Below, piece after piece: positions 40,773-43,273 of a stretch of 43,273 nt of DNA. Under the pieces are notes generated by a model, which was not told the origin of the DNA, searched no databases, and saw nothing but the letters and a program-made list of their open reading frames with translations. The stretch is taken from positions 1 to 43,273 of the forward strand of contig CAZDIO010000006.1 in the NCBI GenBank assembly GCA_964505555.1, given 5' to 3'. The translations under genes were made by a program, and so were the position numbers. This DNA is from CAZDIO01 sp964505555 (GTDB lineage Bacteria; Bdellovibrionota_C; UBA2361; SZUA-149; CAZDIO01). Position 1 is the stretch's first letter. Every line of letters starts with the position of its first letter.

Positions 40773-42222
40773 CCAAAGACCTCTTCGTGTTTCTTTTGAA
40801 ACCTTTGGTTGTCGAAGTAACTTCGCAGATACGACCGATCTCCAGGCAGCGGTAATTGAAAGAGGGGCGGTAGCATGCTCAGGAGATACGGGAGCGGATG
40901 TCTACGTGATTAATGGTTGTAGTGTTACCGATAGTGCAGAAAAAGAAGCGCATAAAGCAATTCGAAAGATACAGGCGCGATCAAAAGACGCTCATATTAT
41001 TGTTACCGGGTGTTTAGGTGAGGTTGGGAAAGAGACACTCGAGAGGCTTAACTTAGGGGATCAGATCATCGGCCCTGGTCGGAGAAAGACCGTGGTTGAT
41101 GCGATCTTTTCTAAAGAGAGAGAAGTTTTAGAGAAAAATGAAGGTCAAAGCGAAGAGAGAAGAAAAAAGAAAGACCACTTTCATTCACACTCAGTCCATG
41201 ATCCACTTTCAGCGCTCATTACTGGACCCGGCACAAAACTGGGTGAGGTAAAAAACCGTGCGCGCTTCCATCTTCGCGTTCAGGAAGGGTGTGAAAATTC
41301 CTGCACGTTTTGTATTATCCCACAGAGCCGGGGAGGGTTTAGTTCGAAATCTCTTTCGACTCTTCTTGATGATATCTCCCATCTTCAGAGTGTTGGCTAC
41401 GAGGAGATCGTGCTAACGGGTACCCACCTTGGGGGGTACGGGCTTGATCGAGGGACGAACTTTGTTTCACTTCTTCGGGAGATTGTGAAGCACAACCCAC
41501 AGCTACGCTTTCGTCTTAGTTCTATTGATCCCAATGACCTTGATGATGAGATTTTAGAGGTTCTTTCAAAAAGTAACGTTTTTTGCGAGCACCTTCATAT
41601 CTGTGTACAGGCATTTTCAGATAGAGTTCTAAAACGGATGAATAGAAGGTATCGACTTTCTCAAGTGTTTGAACTTATAGAGAAAATTCGAAGCACTTTC
41701 CCTCACCTGGGGCTTGGTTCCGATGTGATTGTCGGTTTTCCGGGGGAAACAAGAGCTGAGCTTGATGAAGCAATTGAGATCTGTCGAAGTTTGCCGTTTT
41801 CGTATCTCCATATTTTTCCCTACTCTGAGCGTCAAGGTACGGCTGCTGTGAAACTTGATGGAATGGTGGATGAGAGAGAGCGGAGGCGACGGGCGGGAAG
41901 GTTTCGTGCTATAGGACAGGAGCTACATGCAGCGTTTTGTCGAGCGCTTATTGGAAAAAAGGTAGAAATGATAGCTGAAGCCAGAGAGCAAAACCTTTGG
42001 CTTGGAACAACCCGTGAATTTGTAACGGCTGCTGTTATCTTAAATGAAGCCCGTCTCTCAAATGAAGATAGCGGGATCACTTTTGGAAAGAGAGTTTTAG
42101 GAAAGGTAGTTAAATACGATGAGAGTAACCAAAGAGTACTATGCGAATTATTAAACCAGGCAAGTTACAGCCAACAGGCGGTGCCCAAAAGTCAGGGGGG
42201 AAACCATCTCAGACCTCACTAG
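40765..42222 (+). CDS. mtaB: MtaB-type tRNA methylthiotransferase
   Basis: This 485-residue radical SAM methylthiotransferase resembles MtaB, which converts t6A37 to ms2t6A37. The N-terminal cluster-binding Cys include TFGCRSNF, VINGCSVTD and VTGCLGEVG. The radical SAM motif is CENSCTFC. The start ATG 40765 has GGAG four bases upstream and overlaps the mnmA stop by 8 bp; two earlier in-frame ATG codons are less likely. An insert rich in charged residues (EGQSEERRKKKDHFHSH) lies before the radical SAM domain. The assignment to MtaB rather than MiaB is likely but not certain. Confidence 0.88.
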   Translation: MPNQRPLRVSFETFGCRSNFADTTDLQAAVIERGAVACSGDTGADVYVINGCSVTDSAEKEAHKAIRKIQARSKDAHIIVTGCLGEVGKETLERLNLGDQIIGPGRRKTVVDAIFSKEREVLEKNEGQSEERRKKKDHFHSHSVHDPLSALITGPGTKLGEVKNRARFHLRVQEGCENSCTFCIIPQSRGGFSSKSLSTLLDDISHLQSVGYEEIVLTGTHLGGYGLDRGTNFVSLLREIVKHNPQLRFRLSSIDPNDLDDEILEVLSKSNVFCEHLHICVQAFSDRVLKRMNRRYRLSQVFELIEKIRSTFPHLGLGSDVIVGFPGETRAELDEAIEICRSLPFSYLHIFPYSERQGTAAVKLDGMVDERERRRRAGRFRAIGQELHAAFCRALIGKKVEMIAEAREQNLWLGTTREFVTAAVILNEARLSNEDSGITFGKRVLGKVVKYDESNQRVLCELLNQASYSQQAVPKSQGGNHLRPH

Positions 42223-42308
42223 GAACAAAGAGGGAGGTTTGGGATGATTACCTCGTCGAGAAAAAAGGCCACCGAAAAAAAGAGTATACGAAAGGGGATG
42301 GAAACCGC

Positions 42309-43154
42309 ATGGTTCCAACCGCCCCCGCAAAGAGAGCTCCTCGTCCGGAGGGTGAAGGGTTTGGAGAAGGTGGCGGCGAGGCTCCATACAAGGCAAGCAC
42401 CGATTACACCACGCTTGAAGCCCGACTCGGATACACCTTTCAAGATACCTCTTTATTGCAACGGGCGCTGACCCACCGCTCAGCGTTAGTTCTTCGTGAA
42501 CGAACAGATTATGAACGCCTTGAGTTTCTTGGAGACGCGGTGCTTGATCTGAGTGTCGCACACCTACTTTGTGACCGTTACCCTGAGGCACGAGAAGGAG
42601 AGCTTTCAAAGATGCGAGCAGCACTTGTTAATACCCGTGCACTTGCTGATATTGCAAAGTCTCTAGAGATCGGACCTTTTATCCGATTAGGTCGGGGAGA
42701 ATTTTCAAGTGGAGGGCATGAGCGACCTTCAATTTTAGCCGATGTGATGGAGGCAATTATCGGAGCGATGTATCTTGATAGTCGTTACGAGGAGGCATTT
42801 TCGGTTATTGAAAAGATCTTTGGAACGGCTCTAGATGATGTCACACCGTATGATCCAAAGACGGAACTTCAAGAGGTGCTTCATGCGGCGGGAAGTGAGC
42901 CACCAGAATATCTCCTTGAACTTGTTGAAGGGCCAGAACATGCACCAACGTTTGTTACTATTGTGATTGTTGACCAAGAGATCGTCGGACGTGGACGGGG
43001 ACAAACAAAGAAGCAGGCCCAACAGGAAGCCGCTTCTCAGGCACTCTTAAAACTCCGACCAAATATTCCAAAGCCGGAGTTCCTCGAGGGACAACAGGTG
43101 TTTATTGAGAGTGCGCTCTTAAGTGCTGATATCTTTCAGGCGCAACCACAGTAA
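42309..43154 (+). CDS. rnc: Ribonuclease III
   Basis: This double-strand-specific RNase has the signature ERLEFLGDAVLDLSVAHLL and the second acidic block DVMEAIIGAMYLD. The C-terminal dsRNA-binding domain starts at DPKTELQEVLHAAG and ends with KKQAQQEAASQALLKL. It processes rRNA and other RNAs. The frame stays open to 42141 inside mtaB, which would add a 56-residue Lys/Gly-rich extension. ATG 42309 is chosen because it lies outside mtaB. Even so, the N-terminus has a low-complexity stretch (EGEGFGEGGGE) not usual in this enzyme. Confidence 0.92.
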   Translation: MVPTAPAKRAPRPEGEGFGEGGGEAPYKASTDYTTLEARLGYTFQDTSLLQRALTHRSALVLRERTDYERLEFLGDAVLDLSVAHLLCDRYPEAREGELSKMRAALVNTRALADIAKSLEIGPFIRLGRGEFSSGGHERPSILADVMEAIIGAMYLDSRYEEAFSVIEKIFGTALDDVTPYDPKTELQEVLHAAGSEPPEYLLELVEGPEHAPTFVTIVIVDQEIVGRGRGQTKKQAQQEAASQALLKLRPNIPKPEFLEGQQVFIESALLSADIFQAQPQ

Positions 43155-43177
43155 AGACCAGAGTAAGCCTACAGTAA

Positions 43178-43240
43178 GCTAGAGCGGTTCCATTTTAGAT
43201 GCTGCAGGAACTCCCTGTCGTGGGGGGGGGTGGGGGGCCA
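43178..43240. repeat. Dispersed intergenic repeat, third member, with G-runs
   Basis: 43178-43215 resembles 35780-35818. It is followed by G9-T-G6 at 43222-43237, a run able to slip or form a G-rich structure. No gene is seen in 43155-43273. Confidence 0.5.
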
Positions 43241-43273
43241 AGAAGTCGAGAGGGAAGAAGATTATGATTTGTT

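Noticed and set aside
1..43273. tRNA genes, rRNA genes and CRISPR arrays
   Set aside because: No tRNA T-arm consensus in a fold-able context, no rRNA segments and no regularly spaced repeats were seen by eye; a dedicated scan was not possible.

Overview
This 43.3 kb window looks like the chromosome of a Gram-negative bacterium with mid-range GC. The evidence is a lipobox lipoprotein, several Sec signal peptides, and ordinary bacterial housekeeping genes with Shine-Dalgarno sites. I cannot assign a genus; a deltaproteobacterial or Bdellovibrio-like lineage is only a guess. Housekeeping genes flank a large accessory region. No tRNA, rRNA or CRISPR array was seen.

Layout. (1) 0.2-3.8 kb: a PA0069-type radical SAM protein, a 59-residue secreted peptide, RadC, an ORF6N-domain protein containing two palindromes, and a small lipoprotein ending at a strong terminator. 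(2) 3.9-6.9 kb: a DUF5131 (three-Cys motif) protein with its partner TcmP, divergent from a NucS-like nuclease across a 27-bp palindrome. (3) 7.2-10.5 kb: three tightly spaced genes for an HNH-like protein, a PD-(D/E)XK protein and a protein with a D...QxK signature. This is the best candidate for an undescribed nuclease or defence operon. (4) 10.8-18.6 kb: a type I restriction-modification operon (RHH, hsdM, hsdS, Abi-C-like, HEPN-like, hsdR) stitched together by 1-8 nt overlaps. (5) 18.6-27.5 kb: a genomic scrapyard carrying five same-orientation copies of a 99-bp repeat with inverted ends. Between the copies lie a truncated aspartic protease, a DprA/phosphoribosyltransferase pair, a 970-residue surface protein, a P-type ATPase tail, a Fic protein and a DoxX stub. 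(6) 27.8-32.7 kb: a DUF3817 protein, an arylsulfatase, a HAD-2H phosphoesterase fusion and a catalytically intact formylglycine-generating enzyme. (7) 32.7-34.6 kb: a divergent ArsR regulator and a sulfur-transport operon of two YeeE/YedE halves plus two small Cys-containing membrane proteins. (8) 34.7-43.2 kb: a zinc alcohol dehydrogenase, TrhP, two hypothetical proteins, then cysteine desulfurase-MnmA-MtaB-RNase III.

How they work together. Regions 2-5 combine several nucleases and suspected immune modules next to repeats and gene fragments, as expected of a defence island. The sulfatase block supplies both enzyme and maturase. The last operon links sulfur mobilisation (cysteine desulfurase) to tRNA thiolation (MnmA, MtaB). 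Two accessory genes (7.2 and 10.8 kb) appear to carry a one-base shift at the same CAAAAAGCA context, so their starts should be treated with care.
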